DNA of 64,000 nucleotides from Ctenopharyngodon idella (lineage: Eukaryota; Chordata; Actinopteri; Cypriniformes; Xenocyprididae): NCBI RefSeq assembly GCF_019924925.1, contig NC_067224.1, forward strand, positions 21,049,001 to 21,113,000, written 5' to 3'. How positions within the stretch are numbered: position 1 is the stretch's first letter; the number at the start of each line of letters is the position of its first letter. This document shows positions 44,731 to 58,600 of this stretch, piece by piece. A program made the position numbers and the translations under genes. The notes beneath the pieces are model-generated. The model saw nothing but the letters and a program-made list of their open reading frames with translations, did no database searches and was not told the origin of the DNA.

Positions 44731-46405
44731 ATGACGGAGCTGCGACGGCGAGGAGGAGGAGGAGACCCTGACAGCACGGAAAACATCAGTGACAAGGTAA
44801 TTTATGGAGCACACGTTCATTCAGGAGGCTTTATTTCTCTCAGTCGATTGCCAATGACCTTCTAGCTAATCAGCTAACGAACAACCAGTCAGACCGCTTC
44901 AACTTGACCAGATATTACACAAAAACAACTCGCTTAAGGTAATATTAGGATTATATGGGGTGACATTTGTGTTATGGTACTGTCCCTTTAATTTATTTTG
45001 TCTTTAAACTGTCGGTTGCCTCATATGAAGTTGCTGAGCCAAACACGCTGCAAAGCCAGAGAGTCAGTGACTGTGTCGCAAAACCTAGTGAGCTGCCTAC
45101 CTAGAGAGCATTTTTGGCCATCATAGTCGCGTCTGGAACGTTCTGAGCATTTTGACCATCAAATAGGTACGTTTGTCATGCCCAAGGCAGCTCATTAGGG
45201 TTTGAGACACGGTTATCTGTCAGAGTCAGCTGGTGTGTCATACAGAGCTGTTTAATGTAATTTAAATTCGAGTTCAGAAACCATTTATTTAAAGAAGTAG
45301 TCCACACAAAAATAAAAATTGACGATTATCACCCTTATGTTGTTACAAACAAGCATGGAACACAAACGGAGAAGTTGGCAGAATCTCAGTCTCCACTCAT
45401 TTTCATTGCTTCTTTCTTTAAATTGAAAGTGAATGGTGACTATCATCATCCTTTTTTTGTGAAAGAAATCGTGCAGATTTGAAAGGAGGTGAGGGCGAGT
45501 TAATGAGGACAGTTTTCATTTTTGGGGTGAATTGTTCTTCTAAGGTCAGCCAAGATCTTTGTTGCTGTTGTTGTTTTGTTTGAGCATCACTTTTCTGTAT
45601 TCCGTTGTATATCAGAGAAACTGTAGTGTAAAAACATTTTATTACTGCAACCGTTTCAAATGACCAACATTAATTTATTGTGAAACATATTGGATGCCTT
45701 TGAATGTGTAACAGTAACAGGAATAAAGCTCCAGAGTGTTTTTGCAGGATAGTAAACTCATTATGCACTCTTGAGCTGAAAAATCAATTTAGTTTTAGAG
45801 GTACATATATTTAGTATACTGGGAAATATTTATTTAAGAGCTGAAAGATCAGTTTTGAGGCATGTGCTTTAGTTCAAATTGTATCTAACACAATCTATTT
45901 ACAAAGTATGTTTGCTTATGGAGTATGCTCTTTGTGTATATGGTGTATGTATCTGGTTGGCTAGAGCCGTTTCCTCTTCTCTAAAATGATGTAGTGATGA
46001 TGATGGCTGAGCGTTGGGGTTGGGGTCACATGTGACAACAAATCACTTGGTCTGTTGGTCACAGTGTGGAAAAGTTGAGAAGGGAGTAAATGGATGATTT
46101 GAGCTCATGACTCATGACTCCCTAATTACAGTTACAAATTTTTTTAGTCACAGACAAGGCTTTTGAATGAGATCTTTGTGTGAAGGCTTCCTGTCATGTC
46201 TTTGTACTCTCGAACTGTCTCACGAAGACCATATACTGTTTTCCCTGGAAATGTTTCCTATAAATGGGGGTGGGAAAATTAAGGGACCTAATTGTGATTG
46301 TGATAGTGATAGTATAGGGCCAAGAGCATCAAGGGTCTTCTTCAACCCAAAACTTTACATAAGAAAACCAAATTTGATAAATATATATTTATACTTATTT
46401 ATTTC

Positions 46406-46447
<42 letters not shown>

Positions 46448-49400
46448 GCATATAAAATTATTTAAATTACGTCAATAACATTATTTACAAGTATACAGTT
46501 ATTATTTTACTTTGACTGAAAACAAAAGTTTTATTTTCTTAAAATGTTGTGACCAAGACTCTGGAGACTTCAGCGTATTCAGTGTTGATTATGCAGAAAA
46601 TATTTTGAGCTTTTGTTTATTCACAAATACTTCTTCAAGGGCAACTGGTTTATCCTTTTATATGGAAATAAATGCCACAGATTTAGTCAAAGAAACACAA
46701 AGGCTCTGAAAGAACATTGTGTTTTTGTCCTGGAGACCACTGACCTCATAAGACTAACGCCGATGTCGCACAGGCCGAGCTGTCTGTCCATCTAGAGCCC
46801 CTCAGCCAGTTCTGTCAAGGTCAGTCTCTTTCCATCACTCATAGTAACTAGCAGTATTTACAGCCCTTCACTTTCACTGAGAGCTGAATCTCATGGTTTG
46901 CAGTTAATATCTTGTTTTCTTTTCCCTTAACTAAGAGAAGCATCATTAGCCTGAGTCTCTCTGGGCTTTAGCATGGTGCTCTGCTCAATGTACCTCTTCA
47001 GAAGTGTTTGGAGTTCAGTGGACCATCATAACCTCAGTGCAGCACGTCCTCCAGCCTGGCCTCAGCTGTAGTTTGACTCTCTTCTCATGTCCTACTTCTG
47101 CAATTTACCACAGAAAGCTGGTTACTCAGCATCTATTATAAACGCACAATTCGGTTTAGGCCTGGTAGTGTACATTATTATTATTATTAAACATTATTAT
47201 GATTTCTTAGACTGAAATATATTACAATTGTAATACAGCTGCACTGTTAAATACAAAACTAATATTTCATAATAAGTTATTTTACACTACAGCAGTAAAA
47301 TTACAAAAATTATGTCTTAATTTCTTTACTTGCAACAGTTAAACCCTCAAGGAGAACTGCAGGTTTACAAACGCTTCGCATTACAGTTAGTTCTCATTAG
47401 TTTGCTGCATTTGCCGCTCTTGAGCCACTGAAAACACCAAATCTCAGCTGACTATACTTATTTAATTCAAATACGGTACACACTGCGGTGTTTGTCAACT
47501 TGATGTTGGAGAGAAGACAGAATGAGAGAGCACAGCTGGTACCAGTGTATAAATTAGGGCTGTGTGCCGGCAACAAAGTCATGTTACAATATGTATCATG
47601 ATACGGGTCAGTACTGAACAAAAATTCTAAGCAGAATTTAGTATAACAGCTGTTTATTGAACACTGCATACAGGGTTTTTGCTAACTATAGGCAGAGTAG
47701 GCAGTTGCCTAAGACCTCTGCAGTATGCACAGTAATAGGGCAAATACAATAGAGAATACAATAGATACAAATTAAACAATGCTGAATAAAGTTTTTCATG
47801 TAAGTCTATGTAACAGTGTTGTATTCAGCTAATAGCCTACTACAAAAATTGATTAAAGTAATCAGATGTAAACAAAGACTATAGATATAGAAAGACTGTT
47901 CACTTCTATTAGTTATGAATGGGAGAAACTGCAACGCACAATATAGCAGAATAGGTCCCACCTTCAAAGTAAAAGAGCCAATCGCTGATTGATAAAGTCA
48001 TTGTGTCACTGCAGCTTCTGTTAGAAGCTCCGGTTCCTATAGAAACCTGAGACTCGCGCTTAGGACTGCACATGCGCATTGGCTCGTCTAGCCTGACAAT
48101 AAGCTTTTTTAACTCTATTTGAGCATAAGAAACAACATTTATGGGACAGTTCATGTCAGATTTTGTTGCTGATTTGAAATGTTTTTTAATTGTGAGTTCG
48201 CCAAGCAGTTTTTGAGGTTTCAGGATTCCTCCATTCAAATAGATAGGACTTGGTCTTGGATGCCTGAAATAGCTGCCCCGAGGCGTTGCAAATATGGCCG
48301 CCAAGTGAACAGACTTTCCTCGAAAGGGACTTTGATGTAAATCCTCGCCAAGACGGCCATTTTGACATGTTTTTGTGTGTAATTGACCGTTTAGGTGTGC
48401 ACCCATAGCTCTAAGTATACTTTGCTTGTTTATGTTTCGATACATTGTGCACAAAAAAGCCACCAGGGAAAAGCGCAAGATCTCTTTTGCAGCTTAATGC
48501 TCTTTTTGTTATTATTTTGCAGCAGACTTCACATTACAATAGTCACATTACAATTTTTGACTGATCTGGGGGACTTAAGTTTTATTTCCCAAACACTCCC
48601 CCATCTTCCATTGTTAGACCAAACAGGTAGTCTCACCCCAAACTCATGGCTTTGGCAGAGAGTATTTTGATTGGATAACACATGTGGGCCATAGTCATTT
48701 CTCAGGACACATCTTTCAGTTTAATCTGTCTGGTAATAGGGACATTTTATGTGTTGTATTCTTCAAACCTTATGCTGGTGAGCGACTGCTGGTATTTTTA
48801 GCAGTGTTTTTCTCCCATAATGCAACAGTGGACTAATTAGCACAGAATACAGTGCGCGATGCTGCTTTAGGAATTCTGCTGCATCCACTCGCCTTCATCC
48901 GCTTTTGACATCAGCAGTGAGTGAGCGTGTCCATTTTGGTATTTGCTGCAACAGTATGAATTCCTGATCAGACCGTTTTTTGCCACTGCTGTAAAGTATT
49001 TAAAGGGACAGTGAAAACTGGGCCAAGCTGTCAGTCATCCCTGGGAAAAAGTCTGCAGAAGATATCGTCCTTTACTGACACTTTATTTTCACCCTTGAAG
49101 CACTTCAGAGAGGATTTAATAGCCTGCTGAAGTGATGATTTGGCAGGTTATTTGGCATTTCCTCTGTTCATTGGTTATATGATCTGTCTGTTCAGCACGT
49201 TCTGTTACAGATACCGGCTCTGCATGTAGAAACTGAATATTTGTGTTTTGGTGTGTGCAAGGCCTTCTGGGGCGGAGCTGGACTGGGGCTTTTCCCTCGT
49301 TCTCTCTCGGGGATTAGTGTAGTCTCATTTATGGAGTAGCTAATCAGCAGGCTAGTCTTCTTATCCCCTCACTTTCAGGACTCTTGTAGGTAGGAGGATA

Positions 49401-49638
49401 CATGTGCGGAGCACACAGCTCTCAAGGACACATACACAGCCATTTCTCCCTCCCTCTGGATTTTCTTCACTTGGATGAAATAAAAGAGTTCATTGCTGTG
49501 TAGAGACATACTCTAAAGTTCACAATGCAAAGCTGTCCCCAAGGCCATGCCAGACCTTTACTGAAACAAAAAAAACAAAAAACAAAAACAACAGGCAATT
49601 GAGAATTTGTTGCTGGCGTACAACAAGAGCGAATGTAA

Positions 49639-49680
<42 letters not shown>

Positions 49681-52600
49681 TATTAATGTATTTTGAATAT
49701 AATAATATTTTGAAAAGTTAAAATAATAAAATTACATTAATAATAGTAATACTTAATAATGAAATTAATAATAATAATTATTATTATTATTATAAAACCA
49801 TATTGTGTTTTTAAAATTTAGTCTAATGTAGTTATTGTGTCAAACAACAGAAATAAAAGAATAACTAAAATTGGACACTTGAACAAAAATAATCTATAAT
49901 CTGTATTGGTAACAAAATCTGTAATTTACAGTGATTTGATGCAGCAATACACTTTGACTAACATTATAAGTATACTTTAGGGAGCAAAATAAAACACTGA
50001 CAATGTAAAATAGCCTATTTGAAAGTACTCTGGATGATTGGTTTTAAGAGCTGTAGGTATAGTGTCCTATTGACCTGTTGAGTGCCATTTAAAGGGTTAG
50101 TTCACCCAAAAATTAAATTCTGTCATTAATTACTTACCCTTGTGTCGTTCCAAGACCTTCGTTCATCTTCTGAACACAAATGAAGAATTTTTTTTTGATG
50201 AAATCTGAGAGCTTTCTGTCCCTTGATAGATGCAACGCAACTACCACTTTCAAGGTCCAGAAAGGTAGGAAAGATATCATTATAGTACTTCATGTGACTT
50301 CAGTGGTTTAACCTCAATTTTATGAAGCAACGCAAGTGCTTTGATCATGCAAAAAAACATAATTTACCACTTTATTTATGAAAATATTGATCTGCAACTG
50401 CAACACATGTGTGTTCAGGCTTGCTTCAACACAACGACGCATGTGCTTTGTGTTCATGCGAAAGCTGACGTTGCGTGAACACACTTTGGATGATATTATT
50501 TTGTACATAAAGTGGTTATGTTTTTTTTGCGCAAACAAAGCACTCGCGTCACTTCATAAAATTGAGGTCTTTCCTACCTTTCTGGACAATGAAAGTGGTA
50601 GTTGCGTTGGATCTCTGTAGAAGGACAGAAACCTCGGATTTCATTAAAAATATCTTAATTTGTGTTCTGAAGACGAACAAAGGTCTTACGGATGTGGAAC
50701 AACACAAGGTGAGTAATTAATGACTGAATTTTCATTTTTGGGTGAACTAACCCTTTAAATAGTGAAAATATCAGTGCACATTCATAAACACTGATTCTTT
50801 TTCTTGAATGGACTGCAGTATGCTACTAGGCTGCCATTTAGTGTAACCCTCAGGATAATAATAGGTCCACTCATCTGGAGCATTAGGAAACTCTCTCTTC
50901 TCATCTGTCTATTGTCCTGACAGTGTATAAATGGGATAATGTTTCAGATTGTTGCCTTCAGTTTTCTTTTTTAGAAATAACTGTTTAAATTTCAAATTGC
51001 ACAAAATCAGTTTGACTACACTGATGTAGCTGATAGCTGGAATGAGTGTTGCTCAGGTCTGTAAATTTCCATGAATGCTTTCTGGGGGCTTGAGTGTGCC
51101 CTCATTAAAAAGTTAGCAGAGGGTTTCTTTTACCACCCTTAATCTGAGCCTTGTTTCAGACATGAGTGACCTCTCTGCTCAACGCAACTTCCTCCCAATT
51201 ACCTGCTCAGCACAGTTTTTACAGTCTTGGTCCAACGAGTTTGGCTAATTTTGGAAATTATACTGTGTTCGTCTTGTTCTTACATGGCCAAATTTGGTTG
51301 TCAGTAAGGGATTTGACAGAAATGCCACACAAAAGCTATGAATAACAGAGCCAACATAGACTCACAGGAGTTTGACTGGCATAAAGTCTGGAGCACATTG
51401 TAGCTTATTCAGGCCATAAACCACCTACATAGACCGGACAACAGTGTGTCTTTTATGTGACCTTTAGTGTTAGTTTCTGTAATTCATATTTATACATTTC
51501 ACAGACACTTCTACCCAAAGCCTGTCCTTACATTGTGTTTAAAGTGTACAGTTCATGCGGTTCCTCTACTATTTGAATTACAGAAACACTTGTTGATGTT
51601 AAGATATATAATATGTGAAAACATTGTGGTCAGAATTTGTCATTTCAAAAATAAGTAGTAGCATATAGATGTGTGCCTGTGAAATAACCTTTATGTTAGA
51701 AGAGTAACATACCAGTAATGTTATTTTTTAGAGAGTTTGTGTAGGCCGTAGAGGAACATTATGGCTATGCAGTATTATATATATATATATATATATATTA
51801 ACCTTTAAGGGTGTAACTTGTTTTCTATGGCCCTTTTTACATTTAGGTGCTGTAAACAAGCTGCTGAGTCTTTTTCTTTTTCTTTATTTATATTTTGTTT
51901 TCTAGTCTGAAAGGCGGATCAGCTACTTTGTAAACCACTCAGTGATCGCAGTGGTAGACTGTCGGCACAGCATTTAAATCCAGATTACAGATTTATTGCA
52001 GATTATGGGACAATTAAACATCAGGCTTGCTGGGATGAGGCCTGCTGATGCTGCAACCACATGTAGAGGCATACAAAGTTGCAATGATCGAACCTTGTTA
52101 GGCAGCAACATTCCCCTGTGATGATGTTATCCGTGAACATTAGGGCTGGGCATTGAGACAGATTTGACAAATAGATTTGATTCCTATTCACAAGCTCTTG
52201 ATTTGATTTCAATTTGATCAGTATTGATTCATTTTGGATATATATCAGATACACATGTAAAATACAAAAGGAAAAAATCTTTCTCAACTGATGCTGTAAA
52301 TAAAAGGAACCCTGTCAGTTGATATTACTATAAGATTAAAGGTTAAAATTAACAAATTAATAAATCTTGTAATAATCAACACTAAATTACAAACATTTAA
52401 ATTGCACATAGTGTAGTTTTTATATTAACCTTTTAATGATATAATTATGTTGTTGAAATATAAACATTTGATAAATGCTGTGATAAAATTGACAGAATTT
52501 GAAAGCAGAGACTGTTTCATATCAAGAAGCAGTATGTAATATTAACTTATCCTATTTGTTCATAAAATTAAAAAGTAATCAGGTCAGGTCAGATCAAATC

Positions 52601-55600
52601 ATAAAACAAAATGGCTAGAACTATTTTATATTTAAAAATCTGTAAATTTATATGTAAAAAGTCACTGAGTGACTGATTTGAAAAGTTAGTAATAAAATGT
52701 ACAACAAAGTAACACATTACATAGAAAAAGTGTCCGGTCTTTTATTTTACATTTACACTCCAAGACTTAATGCACAGATTATTTGACGTACAGTATCAGA
52801 TTGTTCTGTCAAGCGGATTTAATCACACATTTAAATACGGTGTTAATCCAGAAACTTTGCAATGTATAGTTAGCAGCATGAAAATTCATATTATATACAG
52901 AAAGCTATGGAATTATGTTTGTGTCTTTTTTTTTTTTTTTTATTCAATCAAACGTGTTTGAGAGCAAAAATAATTATATTGTAATTAAAAAAATAAAAGA
53001 TTGCAAATAAAAAGTCTTCTTAAAGCTGTTTTAATCGCAAAAATAAAGTAATTGATAACAAAACTCTTTGCAGTGCGAATAAATGTTTGTTTATCTTTGT
53101 ACAGTTTTCATTACACACGCACAAATTTGCACTCTGTTCTGCTGTCATTGTTAGTGACTCTAAAACCTTTGCTTGCGAGTTGAAACGTTTTGAATTCAAG
53201 TGAAGCTGCATTTTTGTGGCCGGTATCTAAGCACCACCATGAAAGACCTGTTTCTATCAGTCACACTCGCTTGGCACAATAATTTGGCCACACCCACTAC
53301 GCGGTCCGGCCGTGAGTCAGCTCTGACAGAGAGAGTGGGTTGTATCATGGAGAGCAACACATGATTTTCTAATGCCATAAACCATTATAAGAACACTCTA
53401 AAGTGCATACAGCTAGATAACCAGTTAACTTTAAAAGATCTCTAGTGGCACAGGTTATTGTTGTTGTTTACCTTTAGGGCAGTAGCTTTGATATTTGACC
53501 ACTGTTTATGATAAAAATGGTTAACCTTGACAGTAATTTTTAATTTCTGCCAGGAATACACATCAAACATGCAAAAGCATACCAGTAGTTATGGTATTTC
53601 AAATGTAATAACGAGACATCCATATTCAACCGCGTCTGCTCCATTTTATTTGTGATCGTACTAAACAACGTACATTAGGGCTTTGGTCCTAATTAAATCC
53701 ATTAGAGTGTGCAGATTTCTGAAAGTTTTATAGCTTATTTTGCATCTGTTACCAGGTGCAATTATGTATAACAGGATGAATTTTGGCAAAATGAATCAAC
53801 ATAAAGCCATAACAAAAAAGTTTTGTTTTCTAGTAAGACATCTGATAATGTGGGTAAATGTATATTAGGATCAAAGGCACATGGCCAAGAAAGCCTGTTC
53901 CAAAAGGGCAGAAAGTGCAATAAACCAGCTGATATACTATCACCTGTGTAGAGTTTAAGAGATCATAAAAATACAGTGAAATAATCAAATTTTGGATGTT
54001 GTTAGGCCATTATAGTGTGTGTCATCAGCCACGGTCATATTTAATATGGCTGATAATATAAATAATATAATGTTAATGCAAATAATGATCAAAATTTATA
54101 TTTCATTAGGGCATTAAAGGGTTAGTTTACCCAAAAATGAGAATTCTGTCATTAATTACTCACCTTCATGTTGCTCCAAACCCATTCATCTTCAGAACAC
54201 AAATTAAGATATTTTTGGTGAAATCTGTGAGCTTTCTGGCCTCCGTTGCAACACAACGACCACTTTCAAGGCCCAGAAAGGCAGAAGACACATCGTTAAA
54301 ATAGTCCATGTGACTACAGTGGTTCAACCTTAATGTTATGAAGCGACGAGAATACTTTTTGTGCGCAATAAACAAACAAAAATAACAACTTTATTCAGCA
54401 GTTTCTTCTCTTCCATTTCAGTCTCCTACGCAGTTGACGTAGTAAACACAGTGCAGTGCTTCCGGGTTCTAAGTCAGAACGCCGGCTCAGTATTGGCCGA
54501 CGCTGTTTACATTAGCACTACAACGCGTGTGTGTGATGCTGACACAGGAGCTGGCCAATACTGAGCTGGTGTTCGGACGTAGAACACGGAACAAAATGAT
54601 TCATCAAAATGAAGATTGATTAAAATCAAAAAATTGATATTGCTAACCCAGCCCTTGTGATCATGATGATTTATTCATCACTTCATAACCACAATCTGTT
54701 TGTTCAACTTTTCAAAGTTCCTCTTTTAGTACTTTCCCCACCACTTGATCCATTAGCTTCCTCTGCTACTGTTACCAGCCATATTTTATTCTGTTCTTTA
54801 GCTCGTAGTTGTGGTGTGTTAGCCAAGACAACAGTGAAATATGAGAAAGCAGCCTCTCTTCACCTTCCGAAGAGCAGACGGGTATCTTCAGTCTAATGTA
54901 CTGCACCTACTCAGGTGCCATGTCCTCAAGCCCGATTGATTTTCCTCAGAGGCATTTGTGTAGCATTTGCATAAATGATGCTGGCTAATATCCCGTCTTC
55001 CATCGCTCTTCATTACTTTGACTGGTAAATCTGTGATTTCCATGAAGAGCTGCGTTTCATTGTGATTGCAAAAGACTACTGGTTTATGACATTGTGACTT
55101 GTGTGTTTTGTTTTTGTTTCGTCTAAGTGTCTGGCTGGTCTCTCACCTAGTGAGTGTTAGCGATGTGCAACACTACATATTTTCAATACCACAGGTGGGT
55201 TACCTGAACAATCAGTCGACTAATCAGTCTTTTGCTGTTTTCGGACATGTTTCTTAGTGGCAGTTTACGCGAGACTAGGGCTTCAACTAATGATTTTGAA
55301 ACTATTAATAAACAAATATAGTGAAAGTATCTATGTAGGCTATGTTATACATTATTTGCAAAAAATGGTTAAAATATTTTAAACCAAAATACAACTGATA
55401 GCTTACCATTTTAGAGCAAAAGTTAAAATGACTAAATTAAAATTGATAATAAACAAACTTGTACAAGGTATGAGGAACACACACATTCACTCATTTGAAC
55501 ACAGAAATTATATTATGATACTCCAACAATAGTGTAACTGCTCGAATAAAAATATGATTACTTGTTACATATATAACTTTAAACCTACATTTAATCTCTA

Positions 55601-58600
55601 ACATGAAATATTTTCAGCAAAATGTATATTTTAGTCAGAATTTGATCCGCAAATTGGAAAACATTTCTTACATTTACAGATAAGGATATAACCATAATTT
55701 GTAAGTTATGCACTGAGGAAAACATGCCCCAAAAGCATTAAACAGCAGATGCATCTGTCAAAGCACGCCAGGGTAAGCCTCGGTAAAACGTTTGAACCGT
55801 GAAGAATGAAGAAATATATAGCATTCTCATGTTTCAGACATCTTGGGTCGTGTACATTTCCTACAGCAGATCACTCTGTGTTTCGTTATTTTTTTCCATA
55901 AGCATTATGTCCATACAAATGTGTTATTCACTACTGTAAAGCGACGTGACTGTATGATCGATGAAAATTTGTTGTAGATTATTTTTTTTTATTATTTATT
56001 TATGATCGATTTAATCGTTTAGTTGTTGCAGCCCTTCGGCAGACATACAGAGAGACGTGTTTTTAAATGATTCTGAAGAAAGACATAAGAGGCAATCAAA
56101 GACTATTTAATACTCAAGACCGTTTACCCATATTGCTACGAATGGGAGAAACTGCAACATGCAATAAAGTGCTGGAGGGATGATCTATTTTTGTAGGATA
56201 CCTGAAAGAATTTAGCACTTAGACTTCCATCGTCTTAAAGGTATAGTTCACCCAAAAATGAAAATTCTGTCATCATTTACTCCCCCTCAAGTTGTTCCAA
56301 ACCTGTATAAATTTCTTTGTTCTGCTGAATGGTGCCACTTTGGGGCACCACTGACTTCCATAGTAGGAAAAAAAAATACTATGGAAGTCAATGGTGCCCC
56401 AGAACTGTTCAGTTTCCCACATTCTTCAAAATATCTTCCTTTGTGTTCAACAGAACAAAGAAATGTATACCGGTTTGGAACAACCGGAGGGTGAGTAAAT
56501 GATGACGGAATTTTCATTTTTGGGTGAACTATCCCTTTAAAGTCAATGGGTTTTTGGTTAAATGTTGTAATAAGGTCTATGGTTAAGTTGACACAAGCTC
56601 AGGCTATTGTCACGTTTTATTCTATTTCATAAAATACATTAGTAATACCCCCTTGTGATGTTTTTTTTTTAAGCTTTTACTTGAAAAAGCATTGCTAACG
56701 AGTGGTTAAATGGGCCTACGGAGGTTGTCAGGGACCTCAAACGTCATTACAGGGAAAATGGTTTTAAAATAAAGACTGAAAGAGTTTTTGGAAGCTTAGT
56801 GATGGTGACTTTGAGGTAATTTGACCGATTGTATTTACACTTCAAAATTATAATTTAGCAAAATATAATTATCTGCCTTGGAGTAAGTGCATGAATTATC
56901 TACTTTATGTTTTTTTTCTAACTGTGTGTGTGTTTGCACTCTGCAGGAGGCAGATGGAGACGACAGGCTTGCTTTTCCAGGTGAGGGGGAAGGAGAAATG
57001 GAGGGCGACTCCAAAGCGGAAACACCAGACATGCCACCTTCCACAGATAACACTCCACAGTGTCTCAACAAAGCCCTGGAGGGCTTGTCATCTAGGTACC
57101 CAATGACACTGAGCTCATGAACAACTCCCCAAACAGTCTATGTCTGCATTATGTACCTGTACGTACGTTTAGGCCCCAGTACAATGCACACAGGCAACTA
57201 TGAGTCTCTGAGATCTCACAAACTAGTTGAACCTGTTTTCCCTGGGAAAATAGGAAACCAGTGCACTAATATTCTCTAAAAACAATCCTTTCAACACATG
57301 AGGGATTTTTCAGTAAAATCAGTACCTTGTAAAAATGTATCCAGTTAATCTTTGACAGCAGACACGTAACCTTACAACACATCGTATTGTTCAGTTATTC
57401 ACTTTGATTCTGATCAATAAGACAGACTCAAGTGATATTTGATATGCAGATGAGGTTAGGGGGTAGGTCAGGGGGGTAAGATGCTCCTAATCCTCATCAG
57501 TTCTGCTGCTCTGTTGGTGGGATTTGCTGCAGTCTCTTTAAAAGACCGCAGAGGCGCTGGTCCAACACAGGGCGACATGCCTGAATGCCGGCGCCTGGCT
57601 GCACTTTGTGATGATGCTGCACTTTTTCCCCTCTCCCTCCCCTTTCTCTTCCTCTCCATTGATAAATCTCCTCTCATTCTTTTCAACGGCATGCGTGAGT
57701 TGTGGCACCTGCAAACAGTTTATTACACTCTGGGCCAGAAAACGAAGAATTCACATCTCTCATGGAGCCTCATTTATTACATTTATGGCGCCATCAGCAT
57801 AAATCGATCCCATTCGTTTTGTTCTTAGAAATCTCAGAACATCAAAAATACACCTTGAATGATCAACAGTGGAAGCTTAAATAAAACTGAAATCATTGTT
57901 TTGTTATACAATACATCATTCTGTTCGTGCCATTTCATTCAGTTTAACACACCTACATTTCAACAGTGGGGAAAACCACTGGGTCATCAGTTTAACATTT
58001 TACACAGCTTAAAGGGATAGTTCACCCAAAAATGAAAATTCTGTCGTCATTTACTCACCCTTAAGTTGTTCCAAATTTTGAGTTTCTTTCTTCTGTTCAA
58101 CACAAAATAAGATATTTTGAAGAATGTTGGTAACCAGACAGTTGATGGTAGCCATTGACTTCCATAGTATTTTTTTCCTACAATGGAAATCAATGGCTAC
58201 CATCAACTGTCTGGTTACCAACACTCTTCAAAATTGTGTTCAAGAGAAGAAAGAAACTCATACAGGTTTGGAACAACTTTAGGGTGAGTAAATGATGACA
58301 GAATTATCCTTTTTGGGTGAACTATCCCTGGCTGGATTTTAGTGGCTTTTATTTGTACCTTTAAAAGTGGGGATTTGCCAGCACTTATAAATGTATTTTT
58401 ATTATACAAATCGTCTCAAAGGGTGTCCTACAAAACTGTTGATTCTGTAGTTTTGATTCAACTGTTGATTCCTCATTCAAATTGATTTTTATGATTTATA
58501 AAAATGTATCTCGATCTCGGCAGGTGGAAGAACTGGTGGATAAGAGGCATATTGTCAATGACAATGATCACTGGCTTCTTCCTCATCATCTATTTGGGAC

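Larger units (their letters stand above)
44797..56946. other. cds1 intron 1, 12.15 kb
   Basis: No exon was found between the first coding exon and 56947. The intron contains foldback elements (45290, 50087, 54114, 56236), trinucleotide repeats (46406 and 49636), a probable 2.5 kb hAT-like element (52141-54656), an unassigned repeat with a 189-residue minus-strand open frame (47909-48478) and a possible element at 55276-56037. The stretches 46500-47560 and 48500-49560 are of ordinary composition with nothing recognised. Confidence 0.7.

Noticed and set aside
56258..56517. Two similar open frames on opposite strands (78 and 76 residues)
   Set aside because: They are the same sequence read from both arms of a palindromic foldback element.
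57481..57828. 115-residue frame with a hydrophobic start
   Set aside because: It lies in cds1 intron 2, has no recognisable family and no supporting splice or promoter signal, and overlaps other short frames.
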